NCBI RefSeq assembly: GCF_020103725.1
Contig: NZ_JAHXBG010000002.1
Location: forward strand, 248,001 to 312,000
Length of the DNA stretch: 64,000 nt
Source: Hyalangium gracile
GTDB lineage: Bacteria > Myxococcota > Myxococcia > Myxococcales > Myxococcaceae
Direction of reading: 5' to 3'
Below, piece by piece: positions 39,374 to 50,333 of this stretch (positions are counted from its first letter, which is position 1; each line of letters starts with the position of its first letter). The notes beneath the pieces were generated by a model, which was not told the origin of the DNA, ran no database searches, and saw only the letters and a program-made list of their open reading frames with translations. A program made the translations under genes and the position numbers.

Positions 39374-40069
39374 TCAGTGCTTGGGCGCGTCGTTCCCCCA
39401 GACTTCCTTGAGTCGCGCGTCGCGGCCGCATCCGAAGCGGTAGTAGCGATAGCGCACGGGATTCTTCTGGTAGTAGTCCTGGTGGTAGTCCTCGGCCGGG
39501 TAGAAGGTGGCGGCGGGGACGAGCTGCGTCACGATGGGCTGCTTGAAGCGGCCCGAGGCCTCGAGCTGCTTCCTGGACTCGTCGGCGAGCCGCTGCTGCT
39601 CCGCATCATGGAAGAAGATGGCGGAGCGGTACTGGGAGCCGTGGTCGCAGAACTGGGCGTTGGGCGTGAGCGGGTCCACGTTGTGCCAGAAGACATCGAG
39701 CAGCTGGGCGTAGGTCACCTTGCTCGGGTCGTAGACCACCTGGACGGCCTCGGCGTGGCCCGTGGTGCCGCTGGAGACCTCCTCATAGGTGGGGTTGGCC
39801 TTGGTGCCGCCGGTGTAGCCGGACGTCGTGGAGACCACGCCCGGCAGCTTGTCGAAGGGGCCCTCCATGCACCAGAAGCAGCCGCCGGCGAAGGTGGCGG
39901 TGGCCAGCCTGGGCTTCTCCTCCTTCGCGGGCGAGGCAGCAGGCTGCGCGGCCTGGGGCTCTGGCTTCTTGGAGGGCTCGGGAGTGGCTTGCCCGGAGGC
40001 CAGGGCGCCGATTCCCACCAGCGTGGAGGCGACAGCGAGCAAGACGAGACGGGTGGAGCGGGAGGTCAT
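39374..40069 (-). CDS. msrA: Peptide methionine sulfoxide reductase MsrA, exported form
   Basis: A 231-residue protein. Seen: a signal peptide (STRLVLLAVASTLVGIGALASG), a Pro/Ala-rich linker (about 28-50), and the MsrA domain with catalytic Cys in GGCFWCMEG near residue 64, GYTGGTKANPTYEEV, GHAEAVQVVYDP, FCDHGSQYRSA and a C-terminal Cys in RFGCGRD suited to recycling. It reduces methionine-S-sulfoxide in proteins, here in the envelope rather than the cytoplasm, protecting secreted or outer-membrane proteins from oxidative damage. Reductant supply in the periplasm is not apparent from the neighbours. Confidence 0.93.
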   Translation of the reverse strand: MTSRSTRLVLLAVASTLVGIGALASGQATPEPSKKPEPQAAQPAASPAKEEKPRLATATFAGGCFWCMEGPFDKLPGVVSTTSGYTGGTKANPTYEEVSSGTTGHAEAVQVVYDPSKVTYAQLLDVFWHNVDPLTPNAQFCDHGSQYRSAIFFHDAEQQRLADESRKQLEASGRFKQPIVTQLVPAATFYPAEDYHQDYYQKNPVRYRYYRFGCGRDARLKEVWGNDAPKH

Positions 40070-40129
40070 GGCAGTCCTTTCCTTCTCCCGCTGGTACGAA
40101 CGAGCCCCTCTTTGCGTTACATCCAGGCC

Positions 40130-41296
40130 TCAGCGGCGGGGCTCGAGGCCGTAGAGCTCGCTCCCGGCCAGCGGGCCACTGCTCGAGTGACCGCCTGCCA
40201 CCAGGACAGCCCCTGAGGGCAGCAGGCTGGCCGTGTGGTGCGAGCGAGCCGTGGCCAGCGCCCCCGCGGGGACCCAGCGCTCCGAGCGCGGCTCGTAGAG
40301 CTCCGCATGGGCGGAGGCGATGGCCCCCATGCCCCCGACCACCAGCACCTGCCCCGAAGGCAGCAGCGTCGCCGAGTGATGTTCCCGAGCCATGGCCATG
40401 GCGCCCACCGTCTTCCAGGTGCGCGAGGCCGGCGCGTAGAGCTCCGCGCCACTGTCGCCTCCCCCCGTCACCAGGACCGCACCCGAATCGAGCAGGGTCG
40501 CCGTGGGATGGACGCGCGGCCGCGCCATGAGGTCGACCTCGGACCAGGTTCGCGTGACCGGGTCGTACTCCTCCGCGCTGCTCAGCTCGCCCATCGCTCC
40601 GATGCCTCCCACCACGAGCACCTTCCCCGTGGGCAGCAGCACGGCCGCGTGGCCGTAGCGAGCCCGGCTCATGCGGCCCGCCAGCGAGAAGGTGCGGGAG
40701 ACAGGGTCGTACAGCTCCGCCCTCGAGAGCGCTCCCCCCACTCCGAAGCCACCCGCGATCAACACCTGCCCCGAAGGCAGGACCGTCGCGGTGTGCCCCG
40801 CTCGAAGCGAGGCCATCGCCCCCACGGGAGACCAGCGGCCCGTGCTGGAGTCGTACTCTTCCGCGCTGGCGAGGATGCCCTCTCGGAGGTTGTGCCCGCC
40901 GGCCACCAGCACCCGGCCCGAGCGCAGCACGCTGGCCGTATGGCCTCTGCGGGCCGAGCCCATCTCCCCCGTCCTCGACCAGCGCCGGGTGGCGGAGTCG
41001 TACACTTCCGCGCTCTCGCGGGCGTCGTCCGTGTAGCGCCCCGCGATCAGCACCTGGCCCGAGGGCAGCACGCTGGCCGTGTGATCATGGCGGGGCGCAT
41101 GCATGTCCTCCGCGGAGGACCAGCCGACCCGCTCGAAGCTGCCTGGAGGTGCCTGCCCGTCACCCACATCCCATGCGGAGCGCCGCTCCTCGGCGGGAGC
41201 ACCACAGCCCGCGGCGAGCACAGCCACTCCACCGATGAGCCACCAGGCGCGCCCCCTGCTCACGAGCCATGCGAGTGCCTCGCGTACTTGTCGCAT
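40130..41296 (-). CDS. Kelch-repeat lipoprotein
   Basis: A 388-residue lipoprotein. Seen: a signal peptide with lipobox VLAAGC near residue 31, then about seven Kelch repeats of roughly 48 residues. Each has the pattern HTASVLPSGQVLIAGG, AEVYDSATRRW and a double Gly, which together should close a beta-propeller. Kelch propellers bind proteins or carbohydrates; no catalytic motif is evident. The ATG at 41296 is chosen because it leaves a compact signal peptide; a TTG nine bases earlier is also open. The internal DNA repetition comes from the propeller and is not a mobile repeat. Confidence 0.85.
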   Translation of the reverse strand: MRQVREALAWLVSRGRAWWLIGGVAVLAAGCGAPAEERRSAWDVGDGQAPPGSFERVGWSSAEDMHAPRHDHTASVLPSGQVLIAGRYTDDARESAEVYDSATRRWSRTGEMGSARRGHTASVLRSGRVLVAGGHNLREGILASAEEYDSSTGRWSPVGAMASLRAGHTATVLPSGQVLIAGGFGVGGALSRAELYDPVSRTFSLAGRMSRARYGHAAVLLPTGKVLVVGGIGAMGELSSAEEYDPVTRTWSEVDLMARPRVHPTATLLDSGAVLVTGGGDSGAELYAPASRTWKTVGAMAMAREHHSATLLPSGQVLVVGGMGAIASAHAELYEPRSERWVPAGALATARSHHTASLLPSGAVLVAGGHSSSGPLAGSELYGLEPRR

Positions 41297-41380
41297 GCGG
41301 CGCAAGGTACGCGCCGCTCGGGGGAGCGCCTGTACCCCTCCGGGAGCATTGCCCCGGAGGAGCGAAGTCCCAGCGCCGCG

Positions 41381-42265
41381 CTACCGCTGCGCGGTCTGCC
41401 CGACGCCACCCTCGGAGGGGCGCGACAGCAGCCGGCCAAAGCCCTTGGACTCGAGGAACCCGCGCACCTTCGAGGTCGGCGCGGCGAACGTCTCGCCCGG
41501 CATCGGCACGTCGAAGCTGTAGTCCTTGTCCGCCACCGCGAAGCCCACCTTCGCCGTGCGGTAGCCCTCGACGATGGCCAGCAGCTTGCCCGTCTCCAGG
41601 CTGAAGATGCCGCCGCCCGAGGCCCCGTAGCCGATCGGCGCGTCCGTCTTCACCATCTTCGGGCGCTTGCTCTCGGGATCCCACTCCACCTGCGACAGCA
41701 TGCCGCCCGACAGCGACAGCGACTTGCCGAACGGGCACGCGGCCACCACCACGTCCTCGCCCAGCTCCAGCTCCGTGTCCGTGGCCAGCTCCGCCGCGGA
41801 CAGCTCATGCCCCGGCACGCGCAGCAGCGCCAGGTCCATCTCCGGCACCTGCCCCGTGGCCACCACCTCCACCGGGTACTCCGTCACCTCGGCCTGCCGC
41901 TCCTGGGTGACGAGCATCTTCGGGCTCTTCAGCCCGTCCACGTCCACCGCGTGCGCGTTGGTGATGACGTAGCTGGCCACGCCCTTCTCCGTGCGCTCGG
42001 TGGCGATCACCACGCCCGAGGCCGTGCGCCGGGACTTGCCACCCTCGGTGATCACCAGCCGTACCGTGTGCGGCAGGATCCCCCGGACCATCTGCTTGCG
42101 CGAGGGCCTCGCCGAGGCGACGGCGACCGCCTGCTCCACCGGCGCCGAGAGGCGCGGAGCCTCCGTGACGGGAGCCATGGGCGCGGCGGGAGACGACGAT
42201 GGAGCCGCGCTGGCGCAGGACAGCAGGGTGAACAGGGCCGGGGCCCCGAGGAGAAACCGGTTCAT
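41381..42265 (-). CDS. Trypsin-like serine protease, lipoprotein
   Basis: A 294-residue protein. Seen: a signal peptide with a lipobox-like TLLSC near residue 17, a linker, and a chymotrypsin-fold domain (about 65-260). Catalytic residues are identifiable as His in ITNAHAV, Asp in EMDLALLR and Ser in GASGGGIF, so a full triad is present. The Ser motif reads GASGGG rather than the common GNSGGP. It resembles the protease part of HtrA/DegP proteins but has no PDZ domain. It probably acts in the periplasm or on the cell surface. The adjacent PrkA gene is on the same strand 116 bases upstream; no coupling is seen. Confidence 0.85.
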   Translation of the reverse strand: MNRFLLGAPALFTLLSCASAAPSSSPAAPMAPVTEAPRLSAPVEQAVAVASARPSRKQMVRGILPHTVRLVITEGGKSRRTASGVVIATERTEKGVASYVITNAHAVDVDGLKSPKMLVTQERQAEVTEYPVEVVATGQVPEMDLALLRVPGHELSAAELATDTELELGEDVVVAACPFGKSLSLSGGMLSQVEWDPESKRPKMVKTDAPIGYGASGGGIFSLETGKLLAIVEGYRTAKVGFAVADKDYSFDVPMPGETFAAPTSKVRGFLESKGFGRLLSRPSEGGVGQTAQR

Positions 42266-42381
42266 CAACGCTCCGGGTGAGGGGTACGGGGTGCGTACAT
42301 CCTTGAAGGGATGGATCATCCCGTGGCCGGCCGTGATGCGAAAGCACCTCGGCCGACAGGCCCTCCCCTGCCCGGCTGCCC

Positions 42382-44631
42382 TCAGCCGTAGCGCTTCTTC
42401 ATCAGGAACAAGATGGCGTCCTTGGCGCAGTGCTCGCAGTAGCCGTACTTCTCCGCCATCGTCTTGAGCGTGCTCTCCACCTGCGTCTGCTCGCGCGAGG
42501 AGAGCGAGCCGCGCTCCTCGGACAGGTACTTGAGGACGTTCTCCTTGTTCTTGCGCAGCACCCGCTTGCGCTCCTCGAAGTAGTGGTCGCGCAGGCGCTT
42601 GAACATGTCCGGGAAGATGACCGAGTAGTCGATCTGCGCATCCGGGTTGTCCAGCCGGTGCGCGCCGATGTTGGAGATCAGCCCGCGGCGGTACTCGCCG
42701 GCGTCCTCTCCCTTGGGCATGACGATGGCCTCCAGCTCCGCCATGCGCTGCTCGTCCGGGCGCTCCATCTCCCCGGTGATGCGGTTGCGCATCTTCTCGC
42801 CGCGCACCCAGTGGCTCACGTGCTGGATGTAGCGCTCCACCAGCTCGCGGTACTGGCCCTCGGACACCAGCCCCATCGAGTCGCGGACCTCCGAGTCCAC
42901 CAGATCCAGGTACTGGCCCTCCACCGCGCGCACGAACTCCTCGTGATCGTGGTAGCCGTCCACCACCTCCTGCTGGAGGAACTCGAAGACGCTCTTGTCC
43001 TGGCAGATGGCCTGCAGCTCCTCGAACACCGCCAGCGCGTGCAGGCACTTGTAGTCCGGGCTCTGCGCGGCGTTGAAGAGCGCCATCTTGATCTCTCGCG
43101 CGCTGGCGCCCGAGCGGCCCTCGTAGTTCGGGTAGGCGTCGGACTCCTCGTAGAGCTCCGTGCGCAGCTTCTTGAGCTCCTTGGTGTTCGCCAGGCTCAG
43201 CCGCGCCGGGGCCCGCGCCTCCTCATAGAGGTGCATCTTCTCCAGCGGCGTGACGTGATCGACCAGCTCCTTCACGTCCGGGGCGTAGCGCTCCGGGATG
43301 GGCTTCTTCAGCCGCGTGAGCACCGCCCACATGGCGGCCACCTCGGTGGCGTGCGGCGACACGTGCTTGCCCACGGAGGTGGGGGTGATCTCCGCGTCGT
43401 ACACCTCCTGCTCCTGCTTGTAGCGGCGCAGGTAGGGCACGCGCACCAGCTCGATGCGGCCCTTGAACGAGGCGAAGTCCGGCAGCTCCTTGAAGGCCCC
43501 CAGGTGCTTCTCGTTGGCCGAGGCGATCAGCACCTCGTCCAGCTGCAGCACGAAGGGCTCGAGCGGCACCTGCGCCGTCTCGCTGAAGCCCAGCAGGTAC
43601 TTGAAGGCCTCCAGCGGGCGCTTGAGCAGGTCCGCGTACTCGATGAGCCCGCGGTTGGCGTGCACCAGCGGGCCGTGCGGCTCGTAGAGCACCACTCCGT
43701 GCAGGGCGGCCGGCAGGTTGAGCTGCGTGCGGTCCGCGGTGATCTGCTGGGCGATGGCGTCCACGCTCATCTGCGGCTCCACCGTCACCGTGCCCACCTG
43801 GTAGCGCCGGGAGATGTAGAAGCGCTCGATCTGCACGTGGCGCAGCACCTTCAGGTAGTCGCCCCCGTACGAGGCCAGCAGCGCGGTGTAGATGCGCCGG
43901 CACTTGTGGCACATCTCCCCGTCGCGGATGTAGTCCGAGAGGATGAAGTCCCCCGTCTCCCCGTCCCCGCTGCCCAGGCCCTTCTTCTTCAGCGCCGACT
44001 CCAGCATCTTGCGGCGCTCGGTGGGCGGGACGACGAAGAGCGGGTGATCGTTGAGCTCGCACGGCATCCGGACGTCGATGGCCTCCGCGTCCAGGTGCGC
44101 GAAGCTGCTGAGATCGCCCGTGCTCGCCGGCACCCGCTCGCCGAAGCCGATGGAGCCCTTGATCAGCTTCTCCGAGGGGAAGACCCAGCCCAGCCGGTAC
44201 AGCGCGCCCTGCGGCTGGTGCGAGTAGTCCTCCATGCCCGCCTTGAGCGCGTTGACGAGCGTCGACTTGGCGCTGCCGTTGGGCCCGTGCAGGAGGATGA
44301 GCTTGTTGATGCGGCCGGCGCGCACGAAGTTGCCCAGCAGCCGGTAGATGGCGTTCTGGATCTCCTCCTGGCCGGCCACCCGCCCGTCCCGATCGCTGGA
44401 CGGCACGTCGAACACCTTGAAGCGGCGGATGGTGCCGGTGGGGTGCGGCACCTGCTCGGTGCCGTAGTGGTCCATCACGTCGTGCAGGTACTGCGCGGCG
44501 TTGCGCGCCTGACTCCGTGGATCGTTGAAGAAGAGGGTGACGTACTCCTCGAAGGACAGGATGGACCTGTTCTTGACGAAGTCCGCAGACACCTGACTCC
44601 CGATGTCCTGCAGGTAGCGCCTGGCTTCCAC
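42382..44631 (-). CDS. prkA: PrkA-family serine protein kinase
   Basis: A 749-residue PrkA. Seen: an AAA-like N-terminal region with P-loop LLHGPNGSAKSTLVNAL near residue 120, the family signature YSHQPQGALYRLGWVFP, GFGERVPASTGDL, HKCRRIYTALLASYGGDY, the motif QLDEVLIASANEKHL, the C-terminal PrkA kinase-like region and a closing Cys pair YCEHCAK. PrkA proteins carry both ATPase and kinase-like domains and act in stress and starvation signalling; the family usually has SpoVR and YeaH/YhbH partners, but neither is adjacent here. GTG start with AGGAGAG five bases upstream. Slightly longer than the usual 640-690 residues. Confidence 0.9.
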   Translation of the reverse strand: MEARRYLQDIGSQVSADFVKNRSILSFEEYVTLFFNDPRSQARNAAQYLHDVMDHYGTEQVPHPTGTIRRFKVFDVPSSDRDGRVAGQEEIQNAIYRLLGNFVRAGRINKLILLHGPNGSAKSTLVNALKAGMEDYSHQPQGALYRLGWVFPSEKLIKGSIGFGERVPASTGDLSSFAHLDAEAIDVRMPCELNDHPLFVVPPTERRKMLESALKKKGLGSGDGETGDFILSDYIRDGEMCHKCRRIYTALLASYGGDYLKVLRHVQIERFYISRRYQVGTVTVEPQMSVDAIAQQITADRTQLNLPAALHGVVLYEPHGPLVHANRGLIEYADLLKRPLEAFKYLLGFSETAQVPLEPFVLQLDEVLIASANEKHLGAFKELPDFASFKGRIELVRVPYLRRYKQEQEVYDAEITPTSVGKHVSPHATEVAAMWAVLTRLKKPIPERYAPDVKELVDHVTPLEKMHLYEEARAPARLSLANTKELKKLRTELYEESDAYPNYEGRSGASAREIKMALFNAAQSPDYKCLHALAVFEELQAICQDKSVFEFLQQEVVDGYHDHEEFVRAVEGQYLDLVDSEVRDSMGLVSEGQYRELVERYIQHVSHWVRGEKMRNRITGEMERPDEQRMAELEAIVMPKGEDAGEYRRGLISNIGAHRLDNPDAQIDYSVIFPDMFKRLRDHYFEERKRVLRKNKENVLKYLSEERGSLSSREQTQVESTLKTMAEKYGYCEHCAKDAILFLMKKRYG

Positions 44632-44728
44632 GTCGTCTCTCCTGTGTGCTTGAGTCGTGGCCTATCTATGACACCAAGCGGCCGTCATTGCTCGGTGGAA
44701 CACGCGAACTTTCCCCCCGGTGCATCAG

Positions 44729-47461
44729 ATGTCCAGGGCCCTGCTTGCACTTCTGTTGGTGGCCACGCTCTCCGGGTGCCCGCCCGCCCCCTCGGCCCCC
44801 TGCGTCACGGACGCCGAGTGTCCAGAAGGACGCTGCCGCTTCGGCGGGTGTGGGCCGATGTGTCTGGATGACACCGACTGTGGCTCTGGACAGGCCTGCG
44901 CCGGGGGGATGTGCGCGGCCCGCCCGGAGTGTGCCTCCACCGAGGAGTGTGCGCGGGGCTTCACCTGCACGGAGGGCCAGTGCATGTGCGGCTCGGACGC
45001 GGCCTGTGCTTCCAACCAGGTGTGCCGCCAGGGCCGGTGCGAGGATCGCGGCCGGTGCACGGGGGATGCAGCCTGCCCGGACGGTCAGCGCTGCGAGGTG
45101 ACGCAGGGTGCCTGTCTGCCCGCCTGTACCACCGCCGCCAGCTGCGCTCCGAACGTGGATCCCCAGGTGGCCAACCTGCTCTTCGTCTGCCAGGGAGGAA
45201 CGTGCATCCGCCGGTGCATCAATGATGCCTCGTGTGGGGGGCAGGGGCTCATCTGCGAGGGGAACCTGTGCGCCCGCGCCGACTGCGCCACGCTAGCGGA
45301 CTGCCCCTCGGGCCAGTACTGCACCAGCGCCACGGCGGGCCGCTGCCAGGAGTACCGAGTCTGCCAGTCCCGCGAGGAGTGTCCCGAGAACACGGACTGC
45401 CGGGCCTTCGGCGCCTCCAGCTGTCCTCCCGGCTTCGACTGCTCGCTGAAGATCTGCCAGGAGCTGCCGCGCTGCCTCATCGACGCGGACTGCGCCGCTC
45501 CGGCCTTCTGTCAGCAGGGATACTGTCAGCCCTCCACCGCCTGTGGCTCGGAGGGTGCGTGTCCCACGGGTCAGCTCTGCGTGGCGCAGCGGTGTGTGCC
45601 CGGCGGGTGTCGGGGCCACGCGGACTGTCCGACGGGTCAGGCGTGCACGGATGGGGCGTGCCGCTCCGCCCCCTCGGCCTTGGAGATCTCCAGCCTGGCG
45701 CTCAGTCCCAACGCGGCGGTGCTGGGGGTTGGGGGCTCGCTGAAGCTCTCGCTCGTGGCCTTCACCTTCACAGGGGAGAGCTTCCCCTTCGTCTCCGGCA
45801 CCTTCTCGGTGGTGGACGCCAGCGGCTCGCCGAGCGATGCCGCCACGGTGACGTCCTCCGGAGAAGTGACGGCGGTGAAGGCCGGGACAGTCCGGATCCG
45901 AGCGAGCGTTTCGAATTCGGGGGTGACACCCGTGGAGGCCAGCCTCACGCTGCTGCCGACACTCGGCCAGGGCCGCCGGGTCACCGTGGTGGAGGCGGCC
46001 ACGAACCGCCCGCTGAGCGGAGTGGCGGTGCTCGGGTGTGACGCGCCTCCCGTCTCCGCGCCCTGCCCCGCTCCCGTCACGGTGACGACCGATGCCAGCG
46101 GCACCGCCTCCTTCCCCACCCTCACCGGAGCCACCGCGAGCTTCTCCGTCGCCTCGCCGGAGCTCCGCTCGGATGGCTACCCCCGCTACGACCGCCTCTC
46201 GGTGGCCGCGACGACCGCGCGCGACCTGCTGCTGCCCCTGGGCGAGAACCCCGTGCACGGCGCCGCGGGCTTCAGCGCGGGCATCCAGTTCTCCGAGGTC
46301 CACTCGAGCGGCTCGGCCTGGCTCGGCTTCTCGCTCCTCTCCGCCGGAGACGTGCCGGACCTGGACCTCGGCACGCTGCTGGGTGAGACCTTCTTCAGCA
46401 CCGTGCCGGGCCTGCCCCAGCCGGTGCCGCTGCCGGGCAGCGCCGTGGCCTATGCCTCCGCCGGCATCGGCCCGCCCGTGGAGCTCAAGGGGCGCTCTCT
46501 CGGACTGGGGCAGCCGGGACGCCGCGCCGCCGTGGCCTTCGCCGGGCGGACGGACCTGAGCCTGGCCGCGAGCCTCGGCTCCACCGATCTGCTGGCCTAC
46601 ACGGGGGCCATGGACTTCGCGCTCCAGGCCTTCACGCCGGTGCCCCTCGAGCCGCGCATCCCGGACACGACGGACGTGGACTCGGACGGCCGCTGCTCGG
46701 ACACCGCGCGCTGCGCCCAGGGCCCCGAGGATGTGCCGGACTACCTCCGGCTGCCCGGCTTCTCCCACCGTCCCCGCCGCGAGCAGCTGCGCCGCACGGA
46801 GGTGGTGTTCCCCCGGCTCCCCGCCGGGCTCGACACGGCGTTCGCCAGCGCGGTGGAGCTGTCCGCCGAGGCCGGACTCACACCGCTGGGGTTCTCGTCA
46901 CGCACTGGCGGTGCTCCCGCTCCGGACGGAACCCGCGCGCTGGAGCCCGTCCTGCTCCGCAGCGGTGCCCCCTACGGCGGAGTGGAGACAGGGACGCCCG
47001 GAGTCTGGGCCTTCGCCACCCAGGCCGCCCAGGCCCGAGGCGACCTCACCGGCCGTCTCACCCGAGCCACCTCCCTTCCCACGCGCGTGGTGTTCCCGCC
47101 CTTCCTGCCCCTGCCCGCCGCGACCTACGACGCGACGCAGCGTCTCTTCACGCCCTCCGCCGAGCGCTGGACGGCACTCGCCCGAGCAGGAGCCGAGCTG
47201 GCGCGCATCACCATCACCGGCGCTCGCAGCCGACACGTGGTGCTGCTGTCGATCTCCGAGGAGCAGCCGGCGCTGCGCCTCCCGGACTCGCCCCTGTCTT
47301 CCCAGGAAGACCCGGCGAACCAGGAATCTGCGACAGGCGAGATAGCAGCTATGGATCTTTCGAGTCCCACTACCCCCCAGGACATTCTGGACGTGCTAGG
47401 GGCGCAGCTGCCGGGGCTGACGGTCCACCTGGATGCTTACTCGCGGGCCCGTTCCTGGTGA
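44729..47461 (+). CDS. Large Cys-rich lipoprotein related to the one at 19677-22283
   Basis: A 910-residue predicted lipoprotein. Seen: signal peptide with lipobox TLSGC near residue 17, about eight Cys-rich modules in the first ~320 residues (CVTDAECPEGRC, CTGDAACPDGQRC, CRGHADCPTGQAC), an Ig-like part (about 325-415), a carboxypeptidase-regulatory-like segment (VEAATNRPLSGVAVLGC) and a long beta-rich C-terminus. It shares with the other protein the lipobox, the Cys modules, the regulatory segment, a LPLGENPVHGAAGF / LPLRRNPLELYGG block and a FLPLPAATYD / FLPIPDGARY block, so the two are distant paralogues. A probable surface-exposed protein of unknown ligand. The ATG at 44729 is preferred over a GTG nine bases earlier. 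Confidence 0.75.
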   Translation: MSRALLALLLVATLSGCPPAPSAPCVTDAECPEGRCRFGGCGPMCLDDTDCGSGQACAGGMCAARPECASTEECARGFTCTEGQCMCGSDAACASNQVCRQGRCEDRGRCTGDAACPDGQRCEVTQGACLPACTTAASCAPNVDPQVANLLFVCQGGTCIRRCINDASCGGQGLICEGNLCARADCATLADCPSGQYCTSATAGRCQEYRVCQSREECPENTDCRAFGASSCPPGFDCSLKICQELPRCLIDADCAAPAFCQQGYCQPSTACGSEGACPTGQLCVAQRCVPGGCRGHADCPTGQACTDGACRSAPSALEISSLALSPNAAVLGVGGSLKLSLVAFTFTGESFPFVSGTFSVVDASGSPSDAATVTSSGEVTAVKAGTVRIRASVSNSGVTPVEASLTLLPTLGQGRRVTVVEAATNRPLSGVAVLGCDAPPVSAPCPAPVTVTTDASGTASFPTLTGATASFSVASPELRSDGYPRYDRLSVAATTARDLLLPLGENPVHGAAGFSAGIQFSEVHSSGSAWLGFSLLSAGDVPDLDLGTLLGETFFSTVPGLPQPVPLPGSAVAYASAGIGPPVELKGRSLGLGQPGRRAAVAFAGRTDLSLAASLGSTDLLAYTGAMDFALQAFTPVPLEPRIPDTTDVDSDGRCSDTARCAQGPEDVPDYLRLPGFSHRPRREQLRRTEVVFPRLPAGLDTAFASAVELSAEAGLTPLGFSSRTGGAPAPDGTRALEPVLLRSGAPYGGVETGTPGVWAFATQAAQARGDLTGRLTRATSLPTRVVFPPFLPLPAATYDATQRLFTPSAERWTALARAGAELARITITGARSRHVVLLSISEEQPALRLPDSPLSSQEDPANQESATGEIAAMDLSSPTTPQDILDVLGAQLPGLTVHLDAYSRARSW

Positions 47462-47512
47462 AATAGCCTCTGTCACTCGTCCTCTCGCGGCCAACCTGGG
47501 AGTCCACGCCCG

Positions 47513-49036
<1,524 letters not shown>

Positions 49037-49043
49037 GGCTCCG

Positions 49044-50324
49044 ATGGCATCGAAGAAGGTCAGCCCCTACGCGAAGCGCCTCGCGGGGCTGGCGAAGACG
49101 ATCGCGAAGGCGAAGCCGGAGAAGCTCCATCCCCTCCTCTTCGACGCCTTCGTCGTCGTGGCGGCGACGGGCGACGCGAAGCGGGCGGCCAGGGTCCTCG
49201 ATTGGATGTACGGCCGTGTTCCCGCGCCCACCCAGGTGGCGCATGTGCTCTCCACGCAGGCGATCGATGGGTTCTGCGCCGCGGCCGGGCTGGGCGATCG
49301 AACGAAGGGCCTCCCGGCTCAAGGGAAGGTCACCGGCTCGCTCGCCGAGCGCGTGAAGCGAGCCGAGCTCCAGGTCCGTGAGCGCGTCACGGCCAACGCG
49401 TACGACGGCAACCCTCCGAAGGACGATGCCTGGGAGAAGAAAGAGGAGCCGTGGCGCACGATCGATAGATGGCGCCGCATCCAGACGCTCGCGGCGGCGA
49501 AGAAGGAGCAGGACGCGCTCACGCGGCTCGTCGGCTACCTCGCGGACCTCGACTCCAAGGCGAACGGCGCCGGGTATGGGGACGAGCTCGTGCTCGGGCT
49601 CGACCTCGCGCTGCGGAATGGCGGCGAGCAGTACATTCCAGGCTGGCTCGACCGACACGGACATCGCTTCGCGTCCTCGCCGGGCCTGCTGCTGGGGATG
49701 TTCTGCCTTCCAGCGGTCGCGACCGCTGTCGCGAAGGGCTTGCTGACCGGGACGATCGGCCTGTCGACGCGCGAACTCGACGAAGCGCTCGATGCGATCG
49801 AGGAAGCGCTCGAGAAGGTGATGAAGCCCGCGAGGACGGCTCCCAAGCCGGCGGCGAAGGTGCAGCGGCGCCGTGTCAGCGCCGAATACTCACAGGTCCA
49901 GCTCGAGCCCGCCGAGCTGAACTCTCAGGAGCAGAAGCAGGTCCATTTCCAGAAGAAGAGCGACCACACGCGCGGCATGTCACTCTTCCCCACGATGGTG
50001 GGGATCGCGACGCCTCCGGAGACGGTCTACGTCGACGCGGAGATCACGGTCGTCGATGGAGCGAGGAACAGCGTCGATCCGAAGGACGCCGTTCAGGCGG
50101 TCGCGTTCCCACTGAACGTGCGAGGGCCCCTCCTGCTCCGCAGCGCGACAGGCACCGAAGACGACCCGTTCGTCATCCCGAATGGGGACTACGACGTGCT
50201 CGCGTCCTTCTTCGAGAAGAAAGCTCCCCGCGCCTCGGCTGGAATGCGTGTCTTCCGGCTCGAGCTCTCGTTCCATCCCGCGAAGAGCCTCGGAGCGCCG
50301 AAGACGCTGCGGCTGGAAGGCTGA
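49044..50324 (+). CDS. Unknown protein co-transcribed with the short Hsp70
   Basis: A 426-residue cytoplasmic protein that I do not recognise. Seen: a basic helical N-terminus (KKVSPYAKRLAGLAKTIAK), a helical middle (residues ~120-270) with LATAVAKGLL-like repeats, an Arg/Lys/Pro-rich linker near 275-290, and a C-terminal ~130-residue beta-rich domain beginning near GMSLFPTMVGIATPPE. That domain contains DAEITVVDGA, VAFPLNVRGPLLLRS and PNGDYDVLASFFEK, and is reminiscent of ComJ-type nuclease inhibitor folds, but only weakly. It starts 7 bases after the Hsp70 stop. It may be an Hsp70 client or co-chaperone. It converges with the acyl carrier protein gene 10 bases away. Confidence 0.55.
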   Translation: MASKKVSPYAKRLAGLAKTIAKAKPEKLHPLLFDAFVVVAATGDAKRAARVLDWMYGRVPAPTQVAHVLSTQAIDGFCAAAGLGDRTKGLPAQGKVTGSLAERVKRAELQVRERVTANAYDGNPPKDDAWEKKEEPWRTIDRWRRIQTLAAAKKEQDALTRLVGYLADLDSKANGAGYGDELVLGLDLALRNGGEQYIPGWLDRHGHRFASSPGLLLGMFCLPAVATAVAKGLLTGTIGLSTRELDEALDAIEEALEKVMKPARTAPKPAAKVQRRRVSAEYSQVQLEPAELNSQEQKQVHFQKKSDHTRGMSLFPTMVGIATPPETVYVDAEITVVDGARNSVDPKDAVQAVAFPLNVRGPLLLRSATGTEDDPFVIPNGDYDVLASFFEKKAPRASAGMRVFRLELSFHPAKSLGAPKTLRLEG

Positions 50325-50333
50325 CCGGCCAGC

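Noticed and set aside
40130-41296. Repetitive DNA in the Kelch gene as a possible mobile or CRISPR-like repeat
   Set aside because: The repeats are about 48 codons, in frame, and encode a Kelch propeller.
42430-44871. A long plus-strand frame (813 codons) opposite the PrkA gene
   Set aside because: Its peptide is low complexity (Leu/His/Arg/Val/Ala rich) and the other strand encodes a clear PrkA protein.
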